The notes beneath the pieces are model-generated. The model worked only from the letters and a program-made list of their open reading frames with translations, did not search any database and was not told where the DNA came from. From the NCBI RefSeq assembly GCF_000143415.4, contig NW_003314351.1, positions 289,145 to 353,144 on the forward strand: 64,000 nucleotides of DNA, read 5' to 3'. Source of the stretch: Selaginella moellendorffii. Taxonomy: Eukaryota; Streptophyta; Lycopodiopsida; Selaginellales; Selaginellaceae. Each line of letters starts with the position of its first letter. The first letter of the stretch is position 1. Below are positions 20,136 through 30,170 of this stretch, one piece after another. The position numbers and the translations under genes were made by a program.

Positions 20136-20996
20136 TCAAACAATGAGGAAGTCTTCCAGTTTGCCCATTTTCTTAAAACTCATGCCCATAAACACGTCCA
20201 CTCCTCCATCTTCCTTGCAATTTTACAGAAAAACCATGTATTATTTTCCGTCATGCACAATTGTAACATAATACAGCATCCCATATGGCTGACCGGAAAA
20301 ACTCCTCGGACGTACCATGGCCAATGGCTGCTTGGATCTTCCGTACGCACAACGGCGTTGCAAAGCTCCTCAACCCTGGTGTCCCAGCACCGAGCAGACA
20401 CCGCATTTCCAACGTAATTCTTTGGTAGATTTGCCATCGTGTGACCAACATTTGTAAACAGCCACAAAGAGGTTCGCCACCTTTTCTTTTGTTGTTGTTG
20501 GACGAGGTTTTTGTCTGTGCCTTCCAGACATGGGCCGCCAATGCTTCAAAAGACGAGCATCTGGCGATGGTGCCATCGCACAGTGCCTTTTTCTTGAAAG
20601 AATGGATGGTGGGCGTGAAGGAGAATAATTTAAATGCGAAACCTGAGTGGAGCGATTTGGAATGATGGTAGTGCGCTGGGTGGAACATCAGGCATTGGAA
20701 CGAGCTCCTGGTCACTGAGTGTTGGATCATTTGTGCCGCAAAAGATGGTGCGATCGGAATTGACGTCGACGGAATGAGATCCCCTCTTACAGTTCTGGAG
20801 ATAGCGTCGTAAAACTCACAGCCAGAGTTTCCGTCAAAGATTGCATGACTTGAGGAAATACCAACGATGAATCCACCACATAAGAATCTGGTAACCTGTA
20901 ATTTTCATGTTTTTGGAGTAGATCAAGACCAAGAACTTACTTGAATCTGGTTCGTGGAGTGGAACTCGGAGGTTTGACAAGAACACAAGAACCCAT
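20136..20996 (-). pseudogene. BAHD acyltransferase pseudogene (paralogue of the 18.0-19.4 kb gene)
   Basis: This decayed copy lies on the same strand as the intact BAHD gene. It keeps a start (ATG 20996, LVKPPSSTPRT), the splice sites of the intron, HAIFDG, the segment FKLFSFTP and KKKALCDGTIARCSSFEAL, the block PKNYVGNAV, and the C-terminal VDVFMGM...LEDFL ending at 20138-20136. Damage seen: most of exon 1 is deleted (about 120 codons), frameshifts occur around 20440-20470, a deletion removes the DFGWG segment, and an in-frame TAA follows VHDGK. It cannot make an active BAHD enzyme. Confidence 0.88.
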
Positions 20997-21109
20997 TTTT
21001 CTCTCTCGAAAAATTCTTGTAGATACTGACTCTTTTATTATGATAAAATTAGGATATTACGCTCATGATGTTATTATGATTCTTCTACTTTGGGCAGTGA
21101 AACTTATAC

Positions 21110-21116
21110 TATAAAA
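21110..21116 (+). promoter_or_regulatory. TATA box of the 21.2-kb PPR gene
   Basis: TATAAAA lies 64 bp upstream of the PPR ATG at 21181, implying a 5' leader of roughly 40 bases. Confidence 0.45.
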
Positions 21117-21180
21117 ACACATTATCTCCAAGATCTTTTCTACACTTTTATCAACAGATCAAGCTCATGCTCTCAATACC

Positions 21181-23274
21181 ATGATGGGCACAGATCACGC
21201 CGTACGAAGCCTGATAAACTCTTGTACAGAACTCTCACAAGCGCAAGAAATACACTCCCGCATTGCCCATCCCGACCGATTCACCCTCAACATTCTCGTC
21301 CAGATGTACGGCAGGTGTGCGAGTGTCGAAAATGCCCGCCGAATCTTCAATGAGATTCGACCGAAGAATCCATTCTCGTGGGTAATGATGATCTGCGCGT
21401 ATACCAGAAATGGACATCTCAAAGAAGCGCAAAAACTCTTTGATGGGATGGATCAGAGAGACTTAGTAGCATGGAATGCCATGCTAGCTGCATATGCCCA
21501 AAGAGGGTACTTAGAGGAATCCATAAGAATCTTTGATTCAATGCCCGAGCACGACCACTTTTCTTGGAACTCAATCCTTTCAGTCTATATGGTGAACTCA
21601 AAGGTACTGGAATCAGAAAGAATATTTAGACTTATGCCACAGAGGGATATTGTTTCGTGGACAACTATGCTTGGAGCACATACGCGGTCTGGACATTTGG
21701 AAGAGGTCAAGAACTTCTTTGACAAAATGCCTGAGAGAAACTTGGTGTCGTGGAACACAATGCTATCGTTATATGCCCAAGGCGGACATGTCTCGGAAGC
21801 AAAAATATTGCTTCACGCTTTTCCCGAAAGTGATGTTGTATCCTGGAATGCAATGCTTTTTCTCTATGCCCATGAAGGGAATCTGGAAGAAACCGAGCAC
21901 ATTTTTTACAGTCGGATGCTTGAGTGGGACGTAATTTCATGGAACACGATGCTCACGGGATATGCGCAGAACGAGCATATGGAAAAGGCCAAGAGACTCT
22001 TCTCCTTGATTCCAGAAAAGAACATTGTCTCTTACAATGCAATGCTGTCTGCTTATGATCTCAACCTTACTGGTAGCAGCTGCATCGAGGAAGCCACCAG
22101 TCTGTTTGATCGAATGCAAGAGTGGGATATTGTCTCTTGGAACACTCTCCTTGCTACGTATGCCCGGAGAGGACATACTGATCGAGCTAAAGAAGTCTTT
22201 GACAGAATCCCACAGAAAAACTTGGTCTCGTATAACACTTTGCTCAATGGATATGCCCAAAACGGGCATGTCGATCTCGCTAACTCTCTACTCAACTCAA
22301 TGCCAGAGAGGGACGTGGTGTCATGGGATTGCATGCTCTCGGCATACGCACACGCAGGGAAAGTTGGCGATGCAAAGGCCCTCTTTGATCAAATGGAAAC
22401 AAAAGATATCGTCTCCTGGAACTCAATGCTGTCTGCATATGCCCAAAACGGCCGTCTGGAGGAAGCAAAGAGCTTATTTGATCAGATGGAAGATAAAAAC
22501 CTGGTAAGTTACGACGCAATGTTCTCAGCATTCCTTGGTGGCGGCTACATTGAAGAGGCAAAGCTAATGTTTGACTTAATTGAAAACCGGGACGTAGTTT
22601 CGTATAACTCAATGGTGGCGGCATTTGCCAGAAGCGGGGATCTTGACGAGGCTAAGGCCGTGTTTCATGACATACCGTACAAAAATGTGGCATCTTGGAA
22701 CGCGATTCTCTCGGCATATACCCAGCGTGGACTGGTCAACGAAGCAAAGAAGCTGTGGATCCAAATGCCGGAGCTGGACACGATTTCTTGCAATGCGATG
22801 TTGGCTCTGTACGCTCACCACGGCAGCGAGTACGAATATGCCACGCATCTCCTACATTCCATGAAGATGAGCTCCATTCCACTGGACGAAACCTCCTTCC
22901 TTTGCGTGCTAGTTTCGATCAGCCGCACCGGGGATGTTGGATCTGGGCGATCGTGCTTCGCGTCCATGGTTTCGGATTTCGGGATGGCCACGCCCGGGAA
23001 GAAGATCTACTGCTGTTTAGTCGATCTGCTGGGTCGCGCGGGGCACTTGCGAGACGCACACGATCTCGTCGCGAGCATGCCCTTTGTTCCCGACAGTGTG
23101 GATTGGAAGTGCTTGCTGGGATCGTGCAGGAGCCACGACAACAGCCGCGGAGGGAGCGTGGCGGCGTCACAGGCCATGCTTGCCGATCCCCAAAACTCTG
23201 CTCCTTACGTGCTTTTGGCGAGCATTCACCATCGTACGGAAGTGAAAGACTCAGTCAAAGATGGTCTTGTATGA
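21181..23274 (+). CDS. PPR protein of tandem ~31-residue S-type motifs, intronless
   Basis: A single 697-aa frame. The lead LINSCTELSQAQEIHSRI and LNILVQMYGRCASVENA is followed by about sixteen S-type units (SWNAMLxAYAQxG, then EEAKxLFDxM), closely resembling the minus-strand PPR at 14.8-16.8 kb. It ends with SRTGDVGSGRSCF, CLVDLLGRAGHLRDA and MPFVPDSVDWKCLLGSCR, and stops soon after APYVLLASI at the start of E1. No DYW domain. ATG 21181 is preceded by a TATA box at a suitable distance; the second codon is also ATG. Organelle RNA binding is the expected role (family knowledge). Confidence 0.88.
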   Translation: MMGTDHAVRSLINSCTELSQAQEIHSRIAHPDRFTLNILVQMYGRCASVENARRIFNEIRPKNPFSWVMMICAYTRNGHLKEAQKLFDGMDQRDLVAWNAMLAAYAQRGYLEESIRIFDSMPEHDHFSWNSILSVYMVNSKVLESERIFRLMPQRDIVSWTTMLGAHTRSGHLEEVKNFFDKMPERNLVSWNTMLSLYAQGGHVSEAKILLHAFPESDVVSWNAMLFLYAHEGNLEETEHIFYSRMLEWDVISWNTMLTGYAQNEHMEKAKRLFSLIPEKNIVSYNAMLSAYDLNLTGSSCIEEATSLFDRMQEWDIVSWNTLLATYARRGHTDRAKEVFDRIPQKNLVSYNTLLNGYAQNGHVDLANSLLNSMPERDVVSWDCMLSAYAHAGKVGDAKALFDQMETKDIVSWNSMLSAYAQNGRLEEAKSLFDQMEDKNLVSYDAMFSAFLGGGYIEEAKLMFDLIENRDVVSYNSMVAAFARSGDLDEAKAVFHDIPYKNVASWNAILSAYTQRGLVNEAKKLWIQMPELDTISCNAMLALYAHHGSEYEYATHLLHSMKMSSIPLDETSFLCVLVSISRTGDVGSGRSCFASMVSDFGMATPGKKIYCCLVDLLGRAGHLRDAHDLVASMPFVPDSVDWKCLLGSCRSHDNSRGGSVAASQAMLADPQNSAPYVLLASIHHRTEVKDSVKDGLV

Positions 23275-23984
23275 TCAGTCTGGAGGTTTTGATCTGATGG
23301 GAAGAACTGAGGTTGTGGGCGATCCCAAAACTTCTCTAGCGGTGATCAATCTTGCGGATTTGTAACTTTCTCTGTTTTGTGCAATAGATCTAGACTGAGT
23401 CGAAACGAAAAGCATGCGAGAATCTAGTGACTAATGTGAGCAAAACCACAGCGCAAGAGGGGATTGCTTGGATCATCAGAAAGCCTTTTTGTCAGAGACA
23501 AGTTAATCTCTGTCCGCATCAAGTCGACTACAAAAACATCATCTGATCCAAAACCAAAGCACCAAAAAGGAAAAATCTGTCCCAGACTTTGTGTAGAGCC
23601 TCTCAAACGCATCAAAGCACCGTCGCAAGAAGCTCGGATTGTAGGCTGGATCGACTGTGGCTGGATCTGGCACGGCACGGCACTGCGCCGCCACTGTCGT
23701 GTTGTGAACTCCAGCAATGCGATAAAACGAAGAACATGGAGAGGAAGAAAATTTAGTGGAGGCTAGGGCTCCATGGTTTTAAAACCTTAGGTTATCAAAA
23801 ATCCACCCCGGGTATCGAACCCGAGTGCTCCTCGCAAGCATATACCCGACATATTCGACTTCTACCAAACCACACAAACTAGAGAGAAGTGGAGAGAAGA
23901 CTTTCCATTATTTAAGCAGAGCATGCTTGGTCTTTCTCGAAGCGCGCGTGATCACAAGGAGTTCTCCATCGAAAATCTGTAAGA
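23275..23984. other. Intergenic region between PPR and dirigent genes
   Basis: A 710-bp gap. It holds the PPR 3' region, a plus-strand frame (23464-23766) with no recognisable features, and a Pol III B-box-like element on the minus strand near 23796-23850 (listed separately). Confidence 0.35.
23790..23890 (-). other. tRNA- or SINE-like relic (B box plus T-run)
   Basis: On the minus strand, GGGTTCGATACCC matches the Pol III B box (GGTTCGANNCC) and can form a 5-bp T stem. It is followed within about 10 bases by TTTTT, a Pol III terminator. Upstream, a 4-bp stem around a 7-base loop could be an anticodon arm, but the D arm and acceptor stem are poor. It reads as a decayed tRNA or tRNA-derived SINE, not a tRNA gene I would call. 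Confidence 0.25.
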
Positions 23985-24479
23985 ATGCTCGCCTCTCCAC
24001 CCCTGATCCACTGCTGGGCAGTCGCAATTCTCGTCTGGATCGCTGCTGCCGCTGCCAAGGACACGAGCCTCCGCTTCTACATGCACGACAACATGACTCC
24101 TCCAAACCAGAGCGTCGTCATGGTCGCGGGGCCTGGAACCGCGGGCTTCGGCACCGTGAGCGTCATCGATGATCCGCTCACTCAGGGGGCCGACGCATCG
24201 TCTCCGGCGATTGGAAGGGGCCAGGGGACTTGGATCGTCGCGTCCATGGACGGGAGGAGCTTGCTCCTCACTTTCAGTGCCGTGTTCCAGACGGGCGACT
24301 TCAAGGGGAGCACGCTGAGCTTCCACGGATCCGACGACACCTCGGAGGCTGTCCGGGAGATCGCTGTTATCGGAGGAACCGGCCAGTTTCGCAATGCTCG
24401 GGGCTACGCTACCATCAAGACCGCGTCCGCCAGTGGTGGTTCAGTCATCCTGGAGATCGATGTCAAGGTAAGTCACTGA
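23985..24479 (+). CDS. Dirigent protein, secreted
   Basis: A single exon of 164 aa. Residues 1-23 form a signal peptide (hydrophobic core VAILVWIAAAAA). The dirigent beta-barrel follows: LRFYMHDN, FGTVSVIDDPLT, GRGQGTW, LLLTFSAVFQTGDFKGSTLSF and REIAVIGGTGQFRNARGYA, ending EIDVKVSH. Dirigent proteins steer stereoselective coupling of phenolic radicals in the cell wall for lignans and related compounds (established). The C-terminal strand is complete, so the GTAAG-like sequence at the stop is probably not a used donor. The end lies 62 bp from the TOM2B stop on the other strand. Confidence 0.92.
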   Translation: MLASPPLIHCWAVAILVWIAAAAAKDTSLRFYMHDNMTPPNQSVVMVAGPGTAGFGTVSVIDDPLTQGADASSPAIGRGQGTWIVASMDGRSLLLTFSAVFQTGDFKGSTLSFHGSDDTSEAVREIAVIGGTGQFRNARGYATIKTASASGGSVILEIDVKVSH

Positions 24480-24541
24480 TTGGAAAGCTCTAGCACAGAT
24501 CTTCGTCATCAAGAAAACCATTCACTCTCATTCTTTGCACT

Positions 24542-25118
24542 CTAATTAATCGAAGTTACCTGTTTTTCCTGGCTCGCGTCTTCGTTTCTATCAGACTCCA
24601 GTGACTTTTCTGTCCCGAAAGTTAGCATTTTCTCAAGAACCACTTGAAAAGGTTACCAGAATTTTCAGAAGAGAGCAGTCGTCTCACATCCTTGAGTAGT
24701 CGAGCACTAGCAAGAAAAAGAAGTCGTTAAGAATCTCTTTTCCGGAAGAAGGAAAACCATACTTTTGAACGGCACTGTCAAGGCAAGTATCGAGAGAAAT
24801 CACAACTGCTGGCATTTGGTGCAAAAGCTGGAAAAGACTGTTAGCTCGAAAGAAAAAATCGACCTTCGAGGACTTACAGAACCTGTGTTCCTGATGCTCG
24901 GTAGCTTTGCCGACAAATCCCTTGGCAGCCTTTCTAAGCTCTGCAGAATTTGCAAGAAATCATCGCTAATCGAGCCAAAGCTTGCGAACCTTGCACGGCG
25001 ACGAATCGTGAAGCAGCCGCATCACATTGAGCGTCGCCAGAGCGCACTGCGCGACAGGATCGAGCGCCGAATCATTCGCCGGCGCTGCCACCGCCCCACT
25101 CGCTGGTGCCATCGCCAT
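24542..25118 (-). CDS. TOM2B: TOM2B-like small basic host protein
   Basis: Five short exons (25118-24990, 24940-24878, 24827-24763, 24706-24657, 24609-24542) give 124 aa, close to Arabidopsis TOM2B. Landmarks are QCALATLNVMRLLHDSSP, LERLPRDLSAKLPSIRNT, LLHQMPAVVISLDTCLDSA and RLLKDVRRLLSS, then a polar tail. In Arabidopsis, TOM2B is a host factor that supports tobamovirus multiplication together with the membrane proteins TOM1/TOM2A; its normal role is not well defined. The last intron (24656-24610, 47 bp) is the least certain. If retained, translation ends a few residues later at a TAA. Individual exons are too short to show as an ORF. Confidence 0.75.
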
Positions 25119-25218
25119 GACGACACCACTATAGCTTCTGCCCTAAAAATCAAACAATAGGTTGGCCTTTGCTCTCTTTTTTATTCCCATTTTTTCGCAA
25201 ATCTATATCGCCAATCAA

Positions 25219-27045
25219 TCAGCCTGTAGACGAAATGGCCTTGGTCCAGCACCACACCTTGACATCCCCAGAACTCTCTCCGGAGAAAACCAGCCCTCCA
25301 GGGCCGCCTTGCAAAACTCTCACTTCGTCTCGAGAGAACAAAACTCCTCGCTCGTTAAAACTGCGAACAAAGCAGCGCCTGGTAAGTTTGAGTGACTCGC
25401 AGCCCAGAGTTTGCTGGAGAACTTACGTTGGAAGATCATACAGTCTCACAGTGTTGTCGTTGTATGAACACAAGAGCACTGGCTTCCCTTGCGCATCGAC
25501 TGTACCGCACAAAGCCAGAGCACCCTGAGCGAAAAGAGAAGATTCACATAAACGAAAAAAACTTGCAAGAACTTGCAAAGCTTACATCGAGTTCGTCTCC
25601 CTGATCATCTTCAGGGTACGTGTAGGTGACTTCTAATCCACTTGGAGTGGCCGCCCAGACCTGGAGCAAAACGAAAACAGCGTCAAAACACATCGCTAGC
25701 AAGACTCTGAGACGACTTACTTTTATATACCCGTCCAAAGAACACGATAACAAAAATTGCTCCCAGCAAAGCAGGCTCATAACTACATTAGAATGGCCAT
25801 GAAGAGTAAATAAGCACTCTCTGGTGGCGATGTTCCATACCTGTTCATGAAAATGTAATACTTTCGTTTTTTCACACCAAACCAATCTGATACACTACCC
25901 GAATGGACTTATCCGTGGACCCGGAATAGAGTCTGCCGCCAGCAGCTTGCAGTGTTACAACAGCACCGGCGTGGCCATACAAACCATACGCCGGCTGGAA
26001 AGCATTTACCGCCGTGTTGTATTTCCAAGCCAGAATGCTTCCGTCCTTCAAAACATCTTGTTAGCAAACCATCCACTTCGGTTTTGCTTTGAAAGATTGG
26101 CTTACTTACTTGAGAACCGGCAAACAAAGTATCCTCGCAGACAGCCAAAGCATAAACTTGACCTTTGGGGCCGTCCAGACTTTGCTGAGCATTGGTTTGC
26201 ATGTTCCATGCCTGCGAGAACAGAATTTTACGCATGAGGCATCGAAGTTAAAGCACTGTCATGACAGAAAAAAGAATTCTCACCCGGACTTCGTTCGGAA
26301 GCCCGACAAACAGCCATCCAGAAGCGATAAGTAGTGACTCCACCTCAGATCCCATAGGAACAGTGGTTGTACACTGCAACCAAAGGGGAAGAGATAGCAA
26401 AGTCAATACGAAAACTCTTATAAGCATCTGGACGCAAACCTTTCCGTCGTCGCTGTTCCACACTTTGACGGACTTGTCCTGGCCTCCCGTGTATAACGAA
26501 GAAGATAATGCGATTCCTTTCACGGCCTGCGAAGAGGTAAAAGCGATCAAACACCGATGCGAAGAACAAGAGAAACGAGAAAGAGATAAGTCCGAGTCTA
26601 CCTTGGTGTGGCCTGTGAGCTGGGTCATCATCTCCATCTCTGTAGTAGTGCTGTAGGAATGAAGAAAATTGCATTGGCTACCACGATTGCAGTCGCCTTT
26701 CATCCAAAATATACAAGGCTTGTCCCTGGGACGTGGTCTCCCACCGTCTGTGAAAATCCCCCGGCCGCCACCGCCACCGCCGCCGCCTCCGCCTCTCCGC
26801 CCGCGAGGCTTCCCCCATCGCCGCCCCTCAACTACATTGTTGTGCCGCTTGCTTCCTACGAGAAAATTATCGCCATCGAGCCTCCCGGATGTTCCAGGGC
26901 CCGACGAGTGGAGCCACTGGCAGCTATCGCCCTTGTTGCATCGGCCTTCTTGCCAGTATCTACACACCTGGGGGATGCGATGGCTGGAAATGTGGCGCTT
27001 GCCGCCAACCCTAGCGGGGCCGTCGTCCACCTCCATGCCGGCCAT
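25219..27045 (-). CDS. CCCH zinc-finger and WD40-repeat protein (ZFWD family)
   Basis: Nine exons: 27045-26602, 26526-26440, 26373-26284, 26211-26110, 26045-25899, 25840-25721, 25660-25586, 25524-25427 and 25360-25219 (434 aa). Two CCCH fingers of C-x7-C-x5-C-x3-H type (CRYWQEGRC..., CIFWMKGDC...) flank a glycine/arginine-rich linker. Seven WD-like blades follow, for example GGQDKSVKVWN, GSTDKSIRVWN and SCSLDGYIKVWA. The protein ends GGLVFSGESSGDVKVWCW. This is the plant ZFWD architecture (about 430 aa); members are putative RNA-binding nuclear proteins with no defined reaction. Exon 9 uses the acceptor at 25361, which restores the family sequence LPTFNERG. Telobox motifs lie upstream (27088-27095 and 27121). 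Confidence 0.93.
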
Positions 27046-27212
27046 CGCTCCTCATCGCCGCCATCGATCGCAATGCGCCATGCCCTACAAACCCTAGCTC
27101 TCGGCTCGTCCTCGCCTTTCTAGGGTTTTTCAAAGGGAATCATTCTAAATGCTTTTCGTGTTCTTCGAGCTCGTGTCGAGGGTTTTCTTTCTTTCTCTCT
27201 CTCTCGCCGCCC

Positions 27213-27726
27213 TCACACGGCGTGTTCTTCCGGGCGCTCCTGCCATCGATGCGTGCAGTGGCAGCACGCGAAGAAGAGGCTCACCAGCAGCTCGCCAGGA
27301 GGCCTGGCCTGGAAATTCCAGTCGATTAGCAGCGGCAATCGCAATCGCGGCGCGATCTTGATTCTTACCTTCCAGAATCTGGCGTCGCATTGCCCGCATT
27401 TGGGGCATCGCGCGTTGCGAGTGCGCGGGAGGATCGCGGGCATCGTCTTGTCCTCGGATGGCTTCTGGATCACCTTGTGGTATGTCACGTTGTCCGCGGC
27501 TTCTTCCTGCTCAATCGATTTGGGCCCAAGAATCTCACTGGGATTGTGATTTTAGGGGCGAAATCTCTCACCTTGTGAGGGCAATCTGGGCACGACCAGA
27601 GCAGGATCTTTCTCTCGGCATCTTCCTCGGGATCCAGGAGGCTCTCGCTGGAGAAGAAGCACACAGGGTGAAGGAAAAGCCCCAAGATCTAAGGTACCAG
27701 TAGGGGCAGAACCGATTGACGCTCAT
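27213..27726 (-). CDS. NRPB9: RNA polymerase subunit 9 (RPB9-like zinc-ribbon protein)
   Basis: Four exons (27726-27698, 27647-27572, 27506-27369, 27308-27213) give 112 aa, the usual RPB9 size. The N-terminal zinc ribbon is FCPYC...LLWSCPDC, split by the first intron. The C-terminal TFIIS-like ribbon is LPRTRNARCPKCGQCDARFW and FFACCHCTHRWQE. RPB9 is a small subunit of RNA polymerase II (shared with Pol IV/V in plants) acting in start-site choice and proofreading. The linker is a little unlike typical RPB9, so an RPC11/RPA12-type assignment is the alternative. It shares a 68-bp divergent promoter with MRNIP. Confidence 0.85.
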
Positions 27727-27794
27727 CCGGATCCTAGAAGAACTCTTAAACCCTAGCTTTTTCTCGAGGGCGGGAAATTTCTAGGGTTTTCTCG
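27727..27794. promoter_or_regulatory. 68-bp bidirectional promoter with two teloboxes (RPB9 / MRNIP)
   Basis: The start codons of RPB9 (-) and MRNIP (+) are 68 bp apart. The gap contains AAACCCTAG at 27748-27756 and CTAGGGTTTT at 27781-27790, an inverted pair of teloboxes. Confidence 0.65.
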
Positions 27795-28806
27795 ATGGCG
27801 GAGTTTTTGGCGCTTCGATGCTACGCGTGCAAAATGTTCCAGGTACTTGAGAATCTTTTCTTGAGCTTTTGATCGAGCTAACCTCGCGTTCGCTTTGCAG
27901 GTGAAGCCACGGAAGAAATCCAGCAGCAAATGGTGTTGTAGCGTTTGCAATGAGAAGCAATCGGTCACCAAGGTCTATGGAAGCTCTGGCGCTGCAAAGA
28001 AAATTCGAGAGCTGGTCCAAACGCTGAATTACTCCACTCTAGCGCAGCAGCAAGATCACTTTGAACCGAACGACGTTGGAGATCTCACCACACAAGAGAA
28101 TGGACAAAGCGAAGTTGGAGAAAAGAATGTCCATGGTTACGAAACTAAGCCAAGCAAATGGGCCGAGTACTTGGAGACCGAGGTGAGTCTCTAGTTGATT
28201 ATTTTGTTCTCTCCTTTATCTAATCGCAACACTTGGTAGGACTCACAGGTTGAATCTCGTGCTGGTGACGAGGATCCGAAGTACGTGACTTTTATCCCAG
28301 AGAGTGCCATGAAACGGAAAAGAACGGAGAGGTTGCACGACGAAGTAGCGTGTTACGAATGTGATGGGCTTGATGGTCCGCTCAAAGCACATTCAGCTTC
28401 AAGCGAGAAGAACACCAAAAAGACGACCTTTGCGACTGGTAGTAAGCTGCACGGAGCTGAATACCTGGGAAAGGAAAATGTTCCTGTGAAGAACGACCGG
28501 AACTCGGGAACATGGAGCAACTGCGGCACGAAGTCTGAAACAGGGCGCTGTTTGGATGAGTGGAGAAACCAAAATACTGGTGGACTCCAGTCTTCTAGCA
28601 CAACAAGGACAGTCTCGAGCAAATGGAGGAAGTATCTAGAGACCGATGAAACAAAGAGCCAGTACGTGGAGCCTGATACGGACAGAGCTCAGTCTTGTAG
28701 CCGAAAGTGGTTCCATCCGCAGCAGCCAAGCGTGCCTGAAGATGCCTTGCACACAGAGCTCGCGGACGAACTTGTGACAGAGGACATTCATCCCTCGTTT
28801 CTTTAG
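27795..28806 (+). CDS. MRNIP: MRN complex-interacting protein (MRNIP) homologue
   Basis: Three exons (27795-27842, 27901-28182, 28240-28806) give 298 aa. The conserved N-terminal zinc-binding module is LRCYACKMFQV, then KSSSKWCCSVCNEKQSVTKVYG and GAAKKIRELVQTLN, the family signature of MRNIP (C5orf45). In animals MRNIP binds the MRE11-RAD50-NBS1 complex in DNA damage response; the plant protein's role is inferred. The rest is polar and disordered, with two copies of a SKWxxYLET motif (end of exon 2 and middle of exon 3). A decayed inverted copy lies at 31.6-32.4 kb. Confidence 0.85.
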
Positions 28807-28974
28807 TCAGGTGCGACAAGGTGAAGAGTCCAAGCCAAGAAAGAGTTCTCCAACTCGACTATTCCAACCTCAACAAACACAACCTACATTACAATCAAAT
28901 CAGATCATGTATTGATCTTTAAAACGAGGACGCCTGCTGGTTCTGAGAGTGGCACATAATTTCCAGACACTGCA

Positions 28975-29576
28975 ATGTCTTGCTTTAAACTCCTGATCAC
29001 ACTTCTCCTAGCAGCGACATTAACAATGGTGAGTAAAGCTCAAATATCCCTTGCTAAGTTGTTGCCAAATGTTTTCCTTTCTTTCAACAGGCAATATCTC
29101 ATGACGATCCAAAGTGCTGCAACAAGCCCAGAAAGCTGACCCTCAATTTCTACTTCCACATCATACAAGAGCAGACCAATTCCTCTCTCATCATCTCCAT
29201 CAAACCTGCTGCTCCCAACTCCACAACTCTAGAGTTCAACTACAAAATGACAGAGGGCCCCGAATACAACTCAAAACAGATTGGAAGCTTCATAGGATTC
29301 CAGTCTGTATGGCGCCAAACACCAGACCTCCTCTTCATTACAGGCACATTTTATTTCACTAATGGATCACACTTTGAGATCCAGGGACCTGTAAACTTGC
29401 AGCTCCCCACTCGAAGACTCCCTGTTACTGGTGGAGTCGGTTTTGGTGGGTTACCAGATGATAACAATCCTGCAATTATCAATGGCATTGAAATTGCAAC
29501 CCCAGTGCAAACTTATGGTCTCAACATTGTTGAGAAGGTGGTTACCAAGCTCTATATTTTCACCCCACCAGTTTAA
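28975..29576 (+). CDS. Secreted dirigent-like / AOC-barrel protein
   Basis: Exons 28975-29028 and 29091-29576 give 179 aa with a signal peptide (LLITLLLAATLTMA), cut by the intron at its end. The mature part has LTLNFYFHIIQEQ, IGSFIGFQSVW, LLFITGTFYFTNGSHFEIQG and RRLPVTGGVGFGG. The order FYFH strand, long loop, NGS-containing strand and VTGGVG resembles a diverged dirigent/allene-oxide-cyclase barrel. It is not a canonical dirigent protein and I give no substrate. It is unrelated at sequence level to the 24-kb dirigent gene apart from the fold pattern. Confidence 0.6.
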
Positions 29577-30170
29577 ATACCACTAGTTCAGCGCTCTTTG
29601 AATCTCTAACTTAATAAAAGAGGGAAATTTTCTTGGTACATTATTGCGAACGAAATTTTTTCAAAAGGAATCATATTTCACCAGTAAAAATACTATTCGG
29701 ACTTTAGAAGTGTGAAACAAATACGACCCTTGGAAAACTCCTTGCAGTAGAATGCCTTCACGCTCATCCAATGCCGCTAACATAAATGGTGAGTGACTTT
29801 CTACGTCATAGAAAGCAAACAAATACCTCGCACGTCATGGTTGGGAATTTCATGGCATCTTTTACTTTAATCACCTAATGGCAAAAATCCAACTCTTGTA
29901 GTGGTATCCTACATGGCCGAATCTAACAAAGCTTCAGAAGAGGCTGTGTTAAAAGTTTGCCGTGTACTCCACTTCCACTTCGGATTTTCTCGATCCACTT
30001 GGCTGAAAATATAAAAAGCCACGCGGCACTTTCGCATTGAGGTAAAAAAAGAAAGCCGCCAAATTACCTCGTTTGTTGGTTCTTGACTTGGCTTGCGTTG
30101 CGCGAGCGTTACGTGATTTAGGGCCGCAAGCGATGGTGGCCTGCGAGGAATAGTGAGGCTATACTTTCCC
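29577..30170. other. AT-rich intergenic region
   Basis: A 594-bp gap. It holds the 3' region of the dirigent-like gene and the leader of the next PPR gene. No recognisable feature. Confidence 0.35.

Noticed and set aside
24765..25160. Plus-strand frame of 131 codons
   Set aside because: It is antisense to the five TOM2B exons; its product is basic low-complexity sequence without a family.
25379..25426. Earlier acceptor for the last ZFWD exon
   Set aside because: It keeps the frame but inserts RCFVRS into a conserved WD40 segment; the acceptor 18 bp further on gives the family sequence.
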